Assembly: GCA_029964075.1 (NCBI GenBank)
Contig: CM057135.1
Location: 28,385,366 to 28,449,365 of the forward strand
Length of the DNA: 64,000 bases
Origin: Patiria pectinifera
Lineage: Eukaryota > Echinodermata > Asteroidea > Valvatida > Asterinidae
Direction of reading: 5' to 3'
Each line of letters begins with the position of its first letter. The first letter of the stretch is position 1. The notes under the pieces are model-generated. The model worked only from the letters and a program-made list of their open reading frames with translations, was not told the DNA's origin and did not search any database. Made by a program: the position numbers and the translations under genes. Shown here piece by piece: positions 56,201 to 63,289 of the stretch.

Positions 56201-57106
56201 TATGTTAGACACTTTATTTTTACTTGTGATGTTCATTTGTGAAGACATAGAATTTCTTGTCGGCATTTGCGATGATATCCCTCATTCTCTTGTGGACTGG
56301 CAGACTGCGATGCTTGGCCTGCAGAAAATAATTGAAATATGAACTCAAACTCAAAGATTCATTAATATGTGAAACCAACATAAAATAACGTAATAATGGC
56401 ACTATTGGAACAATAATTTATGAAACCTTGTTTGTGTTGAAGTTAATTCACTTGCCACCTTTCATCTCTAAAAGTGAAACCATGTTTCAAACTTATGAGA
56501 AAACCACATTTCAAAAATGCACTGTCATGACTGTATTGTTCCTGACCATTCAACGGCTTACCTCTTGCAGTACGGTCTGAAGTAGAATAACATTCTTGAT
56601 GATGTTATCCTCTAAAATGTCTATCTGGAAGGAAAATAGAACAGAATACTAGTCGCAATATATCGTCAGACCCTCTAAGGCTACGTGGTCCTATTTTTAC
56701 GCACTCGCATTAAATTTGTGTGTGACAACGAAGTGTCGAGGATACATAACCAAGTTATACAACTTTGCAAGACAGGGCAACCATACAAATTGGAATTTAG
56801 ACAATTCAAAGTTGAAAGTAAGTAACAAAATATCGAATGAAAACTTTTAATGAAAATTAGATCAAACAACATAAATATCAGCCCTACCTGGTGTAAGAGG
56901 ACGTTAGTGTCCGGCAAGACGTAGTGTGGAAAGTCACACAAGTCGCTGTCTATTTGCGGATGCCTTTCCAAGACTGGCGCTTCTTGTAAACAAATGTCAC
57001 ACACTTCTGAACCGCACCAAATATCATCGCGGAGATAATGCTCCCGAACGACCTTGATAACAGAGCCTCTTTTCGTCTTCTTTACGAAACTTTTGGACGT
57101 CAGCAT
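11036..57106 (-). CDS. DIS3 (RRP44), exosome endo/exoribonuclease, 22 coding exons, complete
   Basis: Catalytic subunit of the nuclear RNA exosome, with 3'-5' exonuclease (RNB) and PIN endonuclease activity. Twenty-two exons with GT-AG introns join in frame to 980 codons plus stop; human DIS3 is 958 residues. Order: CR3 cysteines (CGSEVCDIC, residues 31-39), PIN domain with acidic residues D66, E94, D143 and D184, cold-shock-type region (about 231-475), RNB domain with [10 protein letters not shown] at 492-501, and a C-terminal S1-type segment (about 850-946) followed by a basic tail KKQRRDGP. Exon 1 starts at the ATG at 57106, and [10 protein letters not shown] matches the family N-terminus. 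No frameshift or stop was found. Introns 19 (24.4 kb) and 20 (7.4 kb) are far longer than the rest. The family's DIS3L paralogue is less likely because the CR3 and full PIN active site are present. Confidence 0.96.
11141..12591 (-). other. DIS3 intron 21
   Basis: Mostly unremarkable AT-rich sequence. The only piece I recognise is at about 12075-12140, which resembles the 3' tail of the SINE family seen at 49556-49885 and 54860-55010 (GGTGATGTGAATTAATATTAG...GTATAAACACT...ACTCAGTG). Confidence 0.45.
12937..13166. repeat. TTAA-flanked MITE family C copy 1
   Basis: Bounded by TTAA at 12933-12936 and 13167-13170. It shares most of its sequence with 61311-61553: GGATGACGTGTATAC, TTTTGCGGTATT, GACCCGCTCGCA, GAGGC(T/C)GGAAATAT. 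The ends of this copy are more decayed. CpG-richer than its surroundings. Confidence 0.7.
15105..15408 (+). mobile_element. tRNA-derived SINE
   Basis: The Pol III B box GGTTCGAATCC at 15153-15163 and an A-box-like TGGCCTACTAGTGG near the start form a tRNA-like head. They are followed by the central segment CCTTGGGCAAGCCACTTCA...CCACCCAGGAGTATAAATGGG and a T-rich tail. The same central segment occurs in the minus-strand SINE at 27720-28205. Confidence 0.75.
17751..17760 (-). terminator. snRNA 3' box of U2
   Basis: On the minus strand AAAAAATAGA lies about 25 nt after the U2 3' end, preceded by TTCAATC. It fits the core of the metazoan snRNA 3' box (AAA-R-N-N-AGA), the signal for Integrator-dependent 3' processing. 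Its presence argues for a genuine gene rather than a retrocopy. Confidence 0.6.
17785..17972 (-). ncRNA. U2 spliceosomal snRNA (188 nt)
   Basis: Read on the minus strand it starts ATCGCTTCTCGGCCTTTTGG, has the branch-site recognition sequence GTGTAGTATC, the Sm site GATTTTTGG and a 3' stem-loop region. The length matches the 188 nt of human U2. Differences from human U2 are compensated in stems: stem IIa pairs TTTCAG with CTGAAA, and stem IIb pairs CTGCTC with GAGCAG. There is no poly(A) tail, and a 3' box follows. CCAAT occurs about 95 bp upstream (minus-strand ATTGG at about 18065); no PSE consensus could be assigned. It lies within DIS3 intron 20, transcribed in the same direction. U2 binds the intron branch site in the major spliceosome. 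Confidence 0.93.
18420..18890. repeat. TACATG-rich microsatellite region
   Basis: Several runs of the self-complementary hexamer TACATG, the longest at 18856-18890. Shorter runs recur at about 23190, 35515 and 39690. Such tracts can form cruciforms but are a common microsatellite type in this sequence. Confidence 0.7.
19689..20089. repeat. Repeat family B copy 1, adjacent to DIS3 exon 20
   Basis: Inverted ends of about 60-80 bp: GGGTCCTTCTACAAA... at the left and ...TTTACAGAACGACCC at the right, each followed inwards by a CTGT(C/T)CCTGTTAC-like word. Related copies lie at 30822-31412, 43275-44041, 52535-52960 and partly at 54205-54330. No coding capacity; a non-autonomous DNA transposon. Confidence 0.7.
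20433..20475 (-). repeat. tRNA-like 3' half (SINE fragment)
   Basis: On the minus strand GGTTGTGGGTTCGATTCCCA contains a good B box (GGTTCGATTCC) within a T-arm-like hairpin, but no D arm or anticodon arm follows at the right distance. A truncated SINE is more likely than a tRNA gene. Confidence 0.45.
20728..20905. repeat. Repeat family F copy 1
   Basis: Starts ATACTCCCGAGGACAATGC and ends near GGGGTTATGTAGAACAATAC, with an inner AACACTCTCCCATACACTAAGCACACA. An internally deleted copy in reverse orientation lies at 44536-44645, 22 bp from the exon 19 donor. Confidence 0.6.
22022..22169. repeat. Short element bounded by TTAACCCTAA / TTAGGGTTAA
   Basis: 148 bp including the terminal TTAA. Inverted ends of about 10 bp; the interior is unrelated to other members at 37059-37271 and 55954-56153. 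Resembles piggyBac-type ends (TTAA target followed by CCCTA). Confidence 0.5.
26510..27512. mobile_element. ~1.0 kb hAT-like element built of GATTTAAATC motifs
   Basis: Terminal inverted repeats CAGGGTTGGC...GCCAACCCTG, and subterminal regions packed with GATTTAAATC-like palindromes on both sides (26520-26680 and 27220-27500). The middle lacks coding capacity. CAGGG-type ends with such subterminal motifs are typical of non-autonomous hAT elements. No clear 8-bp target duplication is visible, so it is an old copy. Confidence 0.75.
27720..28205 (-). mobile_element. tRNA-derived SINE with a triplicated 97-bp segment
   Basis: Read on the minus strand: tRNA-like head with A box (TGGTCCAATGG) and B box (GGGTCAAACCC) at about 28137-28200, then the central segment TTCTTGGGCAAGACACTTTAC...CCACCCAGGTGTATAAATGGG present three times (period 97 bp, anchor CACAGGTACCCA at 27863, 27960 and 28057), then a tail ending CAAAGCGCTTTGAGACC. 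The 93-codon ORF across it is a translation of the repeat. Confidence 0.8.
28410..29440. repeat. ~200-bp tandem repeat interrupted by a TTAA MITE
   Basis: Unit words such as TTTGGTTGTTAATCTCTTATT, CAACTTCTGTGCTTAAATG and CAATTTCCTCACTTAACAT recur with a period of 198-202 bp once the inserted element at 28703-29219 is removed. The intact units at 28501-28504 and 29422-29425 show the undisturbed TTAA site. Confidence 0.8.
28703..29219. mobile_element. TTAA-inserting MITE family A, copy 1
   Basis: 517 bp flanked by TTAA on both sides (28699-28702, 29220-29223). The ends are inverted (AGGGAAGATACAACATTTGC and GCAAATGTTGTACTTTGCCT). A perfect 30-bp palindrome lies in its interior at 28853-28882 (half: TCCAACGCTGGTCGG). 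No transposase ORF. Other copies at 43451-43943 and 44851-45362 are in opposite orientation. Confidence 0.88.
29912..30180. repeat. MITE family D copy 2
   Basis: Reverse orientation relative to 4368-4675. Ends ATGGGCTTCGTGCAC and GCGCACGGAGTCCATA. Higher CpG content than the surrounding intron. Confidence 0.65.
30822..31412. repeat. Repeat family B copy 2
   Basis: Ends GGGTTATTTTATAAA and TTTATAGAATGACC. It contains an intact ATTCTTAATGATACTTGAATG, which is the unoccupied version of the site into which a MITE inserted in copy 3. Confidence 0.7.
31740..32094. repeat. Palindromic element G
   Basis: About 60-bp inverted arms: TAGGCCAAATAAAAAAAACA at the left, and its reverse complement TGTTTTTTTTTTATTTGGCCT at the right (differing by a few T), continuing with GTTTAGCGTCC / GGATGCTTAAC. 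The middle has CTGGCGGCCATCTTG-type words. Confidence 0.65.
33091..33301. repeat. GGATCCAG-ended element with homopolymers
   Basis: GGCGGATCCAGCATT at the left and TCTGGATCCACA at the right are inverted. Poly-G and poly-A runs lie inside. Similar in style to 8270-8510. Confidence 0.4.
35781..35824. repeat. AAAC microsatellite
   Basis: Tandem AAAC units interrupted once by CCCC. Confidence 0.85.
36346..36552. repeat. G-rich minisatellite (GTGGAGGGGGTGTAT units)
   Basis: Irregular tandem units of GGAGGGGTGGAGGGGGTGTATACACG type on the plus strand. The ~100-codon proline-rich and glycine-rich ORFs found on both strands are translations of the repeat. The G runs could form G-quadruplexes. Confidence 0.8.
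37059..37271. repeat. Element bounded by TTAACCCTAA / TTAGGGTTAA
   Basis: 213 bp including the terminal TTAA, with a CATCCTGACCC / GGGTCAGGC inner pair and two TCCAAC(T/A) words. Same end type as 22022-22169 and 55954-56153. Confidence 0.5.
38561..38985. repeat. 155-bp tandem repeat, three units
   Basis: Units start ATTGTAATTG at 38561, 38716 and 38870. The first two are almost identical (ATGGCTTGAGGTTATTCCCA, CAACATATATCAGGCCACTT); the third is diverged and degrades after about 38985. Confidence 0.9.
39562..39628. repeat. Two adjacent perfect palindromes
   Basis: A 22-bp perfect palindrome at 39562-39583 (half CTGTGGAAGAA) is followed 15 bp later by a 30-bp perfect palindrome at 39599-39628 (half ACCATGGAGCTATAA). 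Confidence 0.85.
43275..44041. repeat. Repeat family B copy 3, split by a MITE
   Basis: Left part GGGTCATTCTACCCAG..., right part ...TTTATAGAAAGACCC. The MITE at 43451-43943 is inserted at the position where copy 2 (30822-31412) reads ATTCTTAATG. Confidence 0.75.
43451..43943. mobile_element. TTAA-inserting MITE family A, copy 2
   Basis: 493 bp, left-flanked by TTAA (43447-43450); the right TTAA has decayed. Reverse orientation to copy 1. The central palindrome at 43764-43793 has one mismatch. Confidence 0.82.
44536..44645. repeat. Repeat family F copy 2, beside DIS3 exon 19
   Basis: Reverse complement of the two ends of 20728-20905 joined, lacking the middle. It ends 22 bp from the exon 19 boundary. 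Confidence 0.6.
44667..51313 (-). CDS. DIS3 exons 11-19: RNB exonuclease domain
   Basis: Exons: 51197-51313, 50449-50550, 50092-50241, 49113-49240, 48136-48222, 47603-47759, 46530-46750, 45565-45655, 44667-44744. Exon 11 has the active-site loop [14 protein letters not shown] (D492, D498, D500, D501), exon 12 [16 protein letters not shown], exon 16 [20 protein letters not shown], and exon 17 [17 protein letters not shown]; exon 18 supplies [10 protein letters not shown]. These match the family almost residue by residue, so the exonuclease should be active. Introns 11 and 17 contain 11-bp arrays in opposite orientation, and intron 16 contains a large foldback. Confidence 0.95.
44851..45362. 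mobile_element. TTAA-inserting MITE family A, copy 3
   Basis: 512 bp, flanked by TTAA on both sides (44847-44850 and 45363-45366). Lies in DIS3 intron 18. The central palindrome at 45176-45205 has a mismatch at its centre. Confidence 0.86.
45979..46468. repeat. 11-bp minisatellite in DIS3 intron 17
   Basis: About 45 tandem units of GGACTTGTGAT (plus strand), with TGAGG and TGTGG variants. The 225-codon minus-strand ORF that crosses it ([11 protein letters not shown] repeats) is a by-product of an 11-bp period with no stops. A few units of opposite orientation lie at 45855-45905. Confidence 0.92.
46939..47449. repeat. Large foldback (inverted repeat) in DIS3 intron 16
   Basis: Two arms of about 235 bp are inverted copies of each other with high identity, separated by about 45 bp near 47171-47214. 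Matching words: CACTTTCAAAATCTAGGATA with TATCCTAGATTTTGAAAGTG, and CTGTCCACGGATCACAA with TTGTGATCCGTGGACAG. No ORF of interest; likely a foldback-type mobile element. Confidence 0.9.
49556..49885 (-). mobile_element. tRNA-derived SINE family E (two tails, one head)
   Basis: Tail words GGTGATGTAAATCAATAATAG (49558) and GGTGATGTGAATCAATATTAG (49817), with TATAAACACTATACACTG and TATAACACTTTATACTCAGTG, flank a tRNA-like head at about 49690-49765 (minus-strand GGTTCGAATCC is visible in rc as GGCTGGTTCGAATCC). Lies in DIS3 intron 13. Confidence 0.6.
50637..51160. repeat. 11-bp minisatellite in DIS3 intron 11
   Basis: Tandem units of TCAATCACAAG with TCAGTCACAAG and TCACTCACAAG variants; degenerate at the left, most regular at 50930-51150. 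It begins about 35 bp downstream of the exon 11 donor. The unit is the reverse complement of the array at 45979-46468 at most positions. Confidence 0.9.
51759..54173 (-). CDS. DIS3 exons 6-10: cold-shock-type RNA-binding region
   Basis: Exons: 54000-54173, 53047-53202, 52340-52459, 52053-52190, 51759-51905, all in phase 0. Diagnostic stretches are [47 protein letters not shown] and [21 protein letters not shown]. An acidic, lysine-rich linker lies at the end of exon 7, at the place where the human protein also has an acidic insert. Intron 6 carries an inverted pair of tRNA-like SINE heads and a CCTCCAAA-rich repeat; intron 7 carries a member of repeat family B. Confidence 0.93.
52535..52960. 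repeat. Repeat family B copy 4
   Basis: Left end TGGATCATTCTAGAAAC, then GCCCCTGTTACTTTG. Internal words AGCTAGTCACCAGCAGTCAGATC match copy 2. The right TIR is not recognisable. Lies in DIS3 intron 7. A further fragment is at about 54205-54330. Confidence 0.6.
53672..53940. repeat. Inverted pair of tRNA-like SINE heads in DIS3 intron 6
   Basis: Minus-strand tRNA-like sequence at 53691-53764 (TAGCTCAGTTGGTAGAGC D-arm and GCAGGTTCAAGCCCCGC T-arm) and a plus-strand T-arm half at about 53876-53915, with further flanking inverted words (AAAGTTGAACAATGAAATTGACT / AGTCAATTTCTGTGTTCAACTTT). The anticodon stem of the fuller copy has two mismatches and position 33 is not T, so a functional tRNA gene is unlikely. 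Confidence 0.6.
54495..57106 (-). CDS. DIS3 exons 1-5: CR3 motif and PIN endonuclease domain
   Basis: Exons: 56888-57106, 56562-56624, 56224-56318, 55340-55563, 54495-54583. They code for residues 1-230. The PIN signature [10 protein letters not shown] closes exon 1, LLQTVLQE is exon 2, TNEHH ends exon 3, and AAKWY plus LLTND lie in exon 4. All four metal-binding acidic residues known from the family are kept, so the endonuclease should be active. Intron 3 holds two short elements bounded by TTAA (55615-55863 and 55954-56153); intron 4 holds an inverted pair of tRNA-like SINE heads. Confidence 0.93.
54715..55010. repeat. Inverted pair of SINE family E heads in DIS3 intron 4
   Basis: Arms of about 50 bp: TTACCACTCAACCATCG... 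at 54717 and ...CGATGGTCGAGTGGTAA at 54869-54886, separated by CAGATTTGAACCAC-type short repeats. The plus-strand copy continues with a B box (GGGTTCGAGTCCC) and the family E tail to about 55010. Confidence 0.65.
55615..55863. repeat. TTAA-bounded element rich in CCTCCAAA/TTTGGAGG
   Basis: TTAACACTAACCCC at the left, TATAGGGTTAA at the right. Internal AATCCTCCAAAAT and TTTGGAGGATTGAGG words also occur in DIS3 intron 6 at 53279-53590, whose left end reads TTAACCCTAACC. Confidence 0.5.
55954..56153. repeat. 200-bp element, TTAACCCTAACCCTGCCA ends
   Basis: Inverted ends TTAACCCTAACCCTGCCA...GGTTAGGGTTAA and an inner pair GACGCAGCA / TGCTGCGTT. It abuts DIS3 exon 3 (its right end is about 70 bp from the exon). 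Confidence 0.6.
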
Positions 57107-59205
57107 GGTGACTACTACAAGCTTTACAAAAAATATTTGTTTGAATTCTCAAAGCTTCTTCCTGAATCATAAAATTTTAAAATTAAAGACTAAACATGCG
57201 CCATGTGTCATGTTGCAAACGAATGGTCTTCACATACAGCGCCCTCTGCTGATATGAATTGCCGACGTTAATAAAAAAAATAATTAACGGTCTCATAATA
57301 GGGCGCCCTCTTTTGACTTTTCATTTGCGCGTTTAAAGTTGGTGTTTTCCTGCTTTTGGGGTGTGGCACACCTTGAAAAATAGATTTTCAAATTGAATTG
57401 ATAATTTTCTAGCATTACATTAGTTATGAACTTTCCAATGAGGCATCGCACGAAAAAAATCGGCTGATAAGTAATCAATAAATTAATTTCAACTTTTGAA
57501 TTAACCTAATAATTCATTCTGAATAGTGCAAAATTTGTGAACTGGAGCGCGCCATTTAAAAACCACATTTTTAAAACTGTATAAGGGCCTGCTAAAACAA
57601 ACAAGTCAATTTATTTGTTACAGGACATAATGTTATATGCATATGTGAAAATCTGATCTTTGTACCCCCACATAAAAACACATATTTTATTTCCCCGTTA
57701 TTTTACTTGCATGGTGCATTATTCAACAATGACATAATATTACCTGCGCCCCAAAGCAGTGACCCAAGCCTATCTTAACATTTCTCATTTTGCAGCACCC
57801 TCTCTGTCTGAACCCCATTTTAAAAAGTTCATCGGAAAAAAAGAAAAATGTCATTAATAAAATGTCATAAATATATATTTTCATTGATAAACAGAATTTA
57901 AATTACAAATATGGACACACAAAAAATCAGAAAGTATTTCTCAAATTCCCCTTTAATTCTGCCTCAATTTTTCATACAAAAGAAATCGATGTAACCAAAA
58001 AATAAAGTACAATTTGCAGGAATGTATACATCAAACAGCATGTATACAAATTTACTCTGAAAGAGAGTGGCTGAATTATGTCACAATTATGAGATTCTGT
58101 CCACATCATTGTCAGCAAATAAAGTAATCAAATTTCATACTAAAAAACTATACATGTAGTACTCATTTACAAAAAAAAATATATACCTCAATTTTTTGGG
58201 TGAAACTGTACAAATTAACTCTTTACTAAGGTCTTGATTTGCTACTACAAAATACCTACACCAGGCCTACTTGAAATCACTATTTTTACACAAAGGACAT
58301 TAAGTACATGAAGTATCAAAAGTAAACCATTTTAGAATGAATTTTAAATCCATGATAAAAACATATATACAATTTTGTATCTATCTAGAATGAAAGTTCA
58401 TTTACAGTCAGGTTATCTGTTGCATTAATCACTCATCAAATGAAACAGAGGTTTAGATTTTTTTGGGTCAATATTCGGCCGAGGAACAAAACTAACTATA
58501 GTGGCTGGGATTTCGAGCATGCTACATCTGTAACACCATTCAAGTCAATTTTCTGTTTCTCAATGGGATATTTCTGACTATTCCAACAGTCACGTAACCA
58601 GGGTTGTTGTTTTCCCTTTGCAACATAAAATTTGTCTCACTTATAAATTCACAGACCATTCGTGGAGAAAGGGAGACAGGATTTTTTCCCGCGGCCATCT
58701 GCAAAATCAAAAATCCAAAAGTGGTGGCGGTTGGGGGGGGGGGGGTGACTATGTTTCAACATTAAAAGTGGACATTCATGGACACTATTGGACAATAGGT
58801 GGCACTCTTCATCCTTGCAAATTTGCAGACGGACACATGATTTTTCCACTAGGCCGATTTTGCCATCCCAATTTTGCTTCTATCAGCGTCAAGAGTTTGC
58901 CTCTAAAATCTCTAGCTCATTGAAATCTGCCACTCTGCACCCCCTAGTTACGCCTCTGTTTTCCAAAAGATAAGGTTCAATGGTTTCACTGTTGGTAACG
59001 ATTCTATAATACTAACCTGTGGACAACTTTGTAAGTTGCAATTCACAGATGCAAAATGGAAATATTTCCTTTGAGACACACTCTGTTTAACAGGGTGCAG
59101 TCATAATAAACAAGGCTACCCTGATGAAATAAAACCAGTATAAACAATCTCCACATTTTACCTGTAAGAAAGACGTATGGTTTTGACCTCTGATAAAGCG
59201 CTGTA
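57107..59205. other. Intergenic region: DIS3 promoter side and GH27 3' UTR
   Basis: DIS3 is read leftwards from 57106, and the GH27 gene ends at 59206 on the same strand, so this holds the GH27 3' UTR and the DIS3 promoter. Candidate minus-strand AATAAA signals lie at about 57609-57614 and 57683-57688. No TATA box is clear near DIS3. A G-run sequence at 58680-58950 looks like a repeat. Confidence 0.4.
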
Positions 59206-62200
59206 CTACTTTTTGATGACTGATTTGTTATTGTTCCCATGGAAACCTTTCTTCACCCGTGTCTTTGGTGTTGCTTTGATCACCACAACACCACTGGGAT
59301 CAACGATAACACTCAATATTTTCTCCGGCTCAAAGAATCCCAGATCTTTCCGGGCGAACAGATCGCGTACGGAGTATCCGCTCGCGTCTGGGAAGCCGAG
59401 GGCTTTCATGGTGGTGGTGCGGTTGTGGGGCATGTCGGTTGCCCGGCTGAAAAAGACCGCCGCATAGGCGTTGCCGACGAGCTCTTTAGTCCAGATTTCG
59501 AACGAAGAGTCCTATGGATGTAAAAAATGTTTGAAATGCCATTAAATAGATGACATTAAAATGGGGGGCGGGGTTGAACCTCATTCATTGAGAAGGGGCT
59601 CCCTTTTCTATAATTTGCATTTTGGCTTTGAAGGCTTGCCTGCTACCTACATTTACAGCGCACGGCGCAATATGATCTTTGCCTACTACATTGTACAATG
59701 TCGACGTTGACTTTCTAGCCCCTGATGAAACCAATATAAAATGCGCCATCTTGTCTCAGAACTGACCTTGTAGATGCGCTGGCCCATCTTGCCCAGCTTG
59801 TCCTGATTGACCGCTAAGACCTCGGGATTCAGGACGATGGCTTTGGCCTCGGGGTCAAGAGTTCGAAGGTCACTGGACAGGAAGAGTTGAGACGTGATCA
59901 TCGTATACAGGGCAAACTGGGACTTGGCTTGAGTTGTGCTTAGGGAGAAATCTCCAGCTATGATCTGAAAGAACAGAACAAAATGGGAAAGTCCAAAACT
60001 GGGAAAATTAAGTTCAAGTCCGGACTGGATTTGAAGCAAGTTATGTGTTGTGTTGGTAATTGTGTTCCTGGAATCTCAGGAATTCTTTTCAGATATTTAG
60101 GGGGATATGTTCAGTAAAAATAGTCAGTAGGGTTTAGGGACACTAGGGGCGGGGCGGGGCGGGACTGGGGCGGGGCGGGGCGGGACTGGGGCGGGGCGGG
60201 GCAGGACGGGGGTGGGGCGGGATCGGGGGAGGAGTGGGGGAGGTCACCCCTCAGTCTCAAGTCATCCATGGTATTTTGACTTTGGCCTTGGCTAAAGCCC
60301 AGACCTAAAATCCTCTGAATCAATTCCAAACCTTAAAAAAAAATATTTAAGAAAGTTTTGCTGTGAGCAAGATTTAAGTTCATACTCAATCCAGGGTTCA
60401 AGTCAAGCTCACACATAATAGGGAGTTTCAATTTTTTAAGTTTAACTGTTTAGCATTCTGGCATCAGAGATAAATCCAGACTTCTCTACAATGCTGAGAA
60501 ATATTCCGTACATTAATTAGTGGATTTGTTTGGAGAATATGACTATATTTGTGTTACACCTACAGAAAGATAAATCTAGAGAGTTTGAAAAGGAATGCCA
60601 AGATTAAGCTGTACAGAAAGTGACAGCATTTTTTTATGCGATTTTCTGAAAACACACAAGCAAACCCCATTATAAGAAAAATCATTCTAGCACAGTGAAT
60701 CATCACAAAACATTTTCTTACGAAGTCAGCATCGTTGTAGCCCCCTGGTCCGGACGCATTGTAGAGCACGGCCTGATTCTCAGCGAACCAGTCAACGATT
60801 TGTAAGATCTTAACCCAACTGTCTTGGATGTCCGTATAGTCTCGGAAGGAGTTGCAGTACTCCGCGATCTGGGTAAAGTTGGGCTGTGAGACAAAATGAC
60901 ACAGAGAAAAACAAACATTTATTGACTCAATTTTATAAGAGAAATGGTTCGGCCGATGACTAACGTGAAAAGAAAGTCAGGTCGGTACTTTGAAAGCCTG
61001 CAGTAATCTAAGTTGTAGAAAGAGAAAAACCAGAATTCCACGACAAAATATTGTATGAATAAGTTTATGGACAGCTGTAGATTAAATAACAAGTTACTTT
61101 AAAAGAATTGGGCATTATTTCAACTGAAAAAGGCTATCAAGTCAAAGTCATGATGAAAACTTCATTTTTCAATTTATCGTGACTTTTCTCAGACTTTCCA
61201 AGTTGCTGTTTGAAAACGTTCATTTTCACTTGCTCAAGTTTGAATACCATAAGGAATATCCATTGAAATGACATGCCTACTTCCAGTTATTACTCTTTTG
61301 ATTTAGTTAACCAGTTTGCGCTGGATGACGTGTATACGCGCAAATGTTTTGCGGTATTTGGAATGGATGACGGATAAAAACGCAGGGAGCGAGGCTGGAT
61401 ATATCTGTCAGCGACCCGCTCGCATTGAGAGAGGCTGGAAATATGAGTGTGCTGCCAGAGGGTGATGGCTTCAACCCGCCTGGCTTGGGGTCGAGCGAAA
61501 ACTAATCCTGCGCCGCGTTCTGTTCTTGTCAAAATAATCCCGGCGCGAACTGGTTAAAGAAATTTTGTCACATAATATTTTGTAAGCTGACGGCAATAGT
61601 TTCCTCACTGAGTCAGCTCACAACAGATTCTCTACTTTATTGGTTTTGAGAAGATTTCCACAACTGATGATACTAAATGCTGTTAGAGAGCAAGAACATT
61701 TGAAAAGAGATATGCATACTAACCCCAGGTTCATGGGCCCACTCACATGAGAAGAGAATGGGTCTTCCACTGCTGTTAAGGGCCTTTGACATATTTATAT
61801 ATCCTGCAAATAAAACACACACCATGAACAAACAATTATTGAAGGGGGGGGTTCTTAAGTTGTGTACTAATTAAGATTTGGCACGGTATCTGTGCCTTAT
61901 TTTTTTAAAGTGAAACTGTAATCTACTGTGACAAAGATCACACAAATATCACAAGACACAATCCTAAAAAAAATATTTTTACGGCACAGATACAGCATGA
62001 GCAAATACAATTTTGACATTTTTAGCTGTTAAAGTGGATATATATGGACACCATAAAACCTGATGATAGAAAACGATAAACAACCGGGGCTCATAACTTT
62101 TATTTCAAGAGGGGCAGGGTACCATAAAACTACAGAATTCCATGGCAGTAAAACACATCAAATGGCACCCATATATCAATGGGTATCAAATATAGCACAA

Positions 62201-63119
62201 CCATCTTTCTTTCAAGAAACATACCTTCTCCCATTTGCTCCTTGCCCAGATTATAGCAGGCGTCCATCTTGACCAAGTCCACGCCCCATTCAGCATAGGT
62301 CTGAGCATCTATGTCAATGTGGCCCCAAATGCCAGGGTACTTCTGGCAGGTGTAAAGGCCCATGGATTGGTACAGTCCGAACTTCAGCCCCAGTGAATGG
62401 ATCTGTTGTACAAAGGGGGCAAAAAGAGTTTCGAGAAATGACAAGAATGACATCTTTAAAAGCAATAACGGAGCGGAGGCACATTTTCCTGCTTGCGACA
62501 CTTGTCTCATGCTGCACCTAGAATGCAAATACAGTTCATCTTTTTTCTTCAAAATAATAAACTAAATGGTCGGCAGATGTCCAAGTTTCACCATTATTTT
62601 AACCCTCTGAATAAGATCTCAGAAAATTAAAGACAGACATTTCAGACGAAGCTACTTGAATTCTTTAAACACTCACAGTGAGTGGTTGATAATGTACCTT
62701 AATCAACAATATATCACTTTCGTGAAAGAAAAAAAATTACTGGAATGTCACCAGTCTCTGTTTAAGTTTTAAGCAAGACGTTTGGAAGAATAAATGACTT
62801 TTGCTTCTATATCATGGAGGTACGGCGCTAATTCTGTACATACAGCACAGAAGTCAAGTCTGTGAAACGGGATGAACAATATCGAGTTTTCCCCGATAAA
62901 TTTCCAAAAGTTGGGGCATAGCAACCACAAAGTCAGTAACATACATAGTTAGCTAGATTCTTCAGCCCGCTAGGGAACCTCTTAGGGTCTGGTTGGAGTC
63001 TTCCCTGGGCATCCCGCGCAGTAGACATCCAGCAGTCGTCCATGCAGACGTACTCATAACCCGCCTCCTTGTAGCCCTCGGTAGCTATGACCTTTGCCAT
63101 CTCTGCATACAGACGCTCA
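59206..63119 (-). CDS. GH27 alpha-galactosidase / alpha-N-acetylgalactosaminidase-like enzyme, 3' six exons (partial)
   Basis: Lysosomal-type glycoside hydrolase that removes terminal alpha-galactose or alpha-GalNAc from glycoconjugates. Exons: 62945-63119, 62225-62402, 61724-61803, 60722-60883, 59767-59964, 59206-59511, joining in frame to the TAG at 59206-59208 (about 365 residues). Visible motifs: YVCMDDCW substrate-binding loop, [12 protein letters not shown] with the catalytic nucleophile Asp, [10 protein letters not shown] specificity loop, [10 protein letters not shown] with the acid/base Asp, [10 protein letters not shown], and [12 protein letters not shown]. The specificity loop has the Glu typical of alpha-galactosidase, while the C-terminal part (FFSRATDMP) is closer to NAGA, so substrate choice is uncertain. 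The signal peptide and first conserved segment are missing; they must lie beyond 64000 because 63120-64000 is repeats. No break is seen in the six exons. Confidence 0.92.
60141..60245. repeat. GGGGC-rich minisatellite in GH27 intron
   Basis: Plus-strand units of GGGGCGGGGCGGGGCGGGACT. The transcribed (minus) strand is C-rich. Many G-runs of four with single-base loops give strong G-quadruplex potential on the template strand. The 72-codon proline-rich ORF is a translation of it. Confidence 0.85.
61311..61553. mobile_element. TTAA-flanked MITE family C copy 2
   Basis: 243 bp, flanked exactly by TTAA (61307-61310 and 61554-61557). Ends CCAGTTTGCGC and GCGCGAACTGG are inverted. Homologous to 12937-13166. 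Lies in a GH27 intron. Confidence 0.82.
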
Positions 63120-63289
63120 CTGGATAGCGAGAAAATAATTTGCATTTGAATTGAAGTTCCGATTTTTCCGTATTTAAACGATAATGTACAATGTTGGACA
63201 AAGAAATTGACTGGAGCAGATGTCGATTTAAGTCGTCTGGTTTCTAATCAAGAGACAAGCTATTCAAATGACCTGAGACAAAGGCATCC

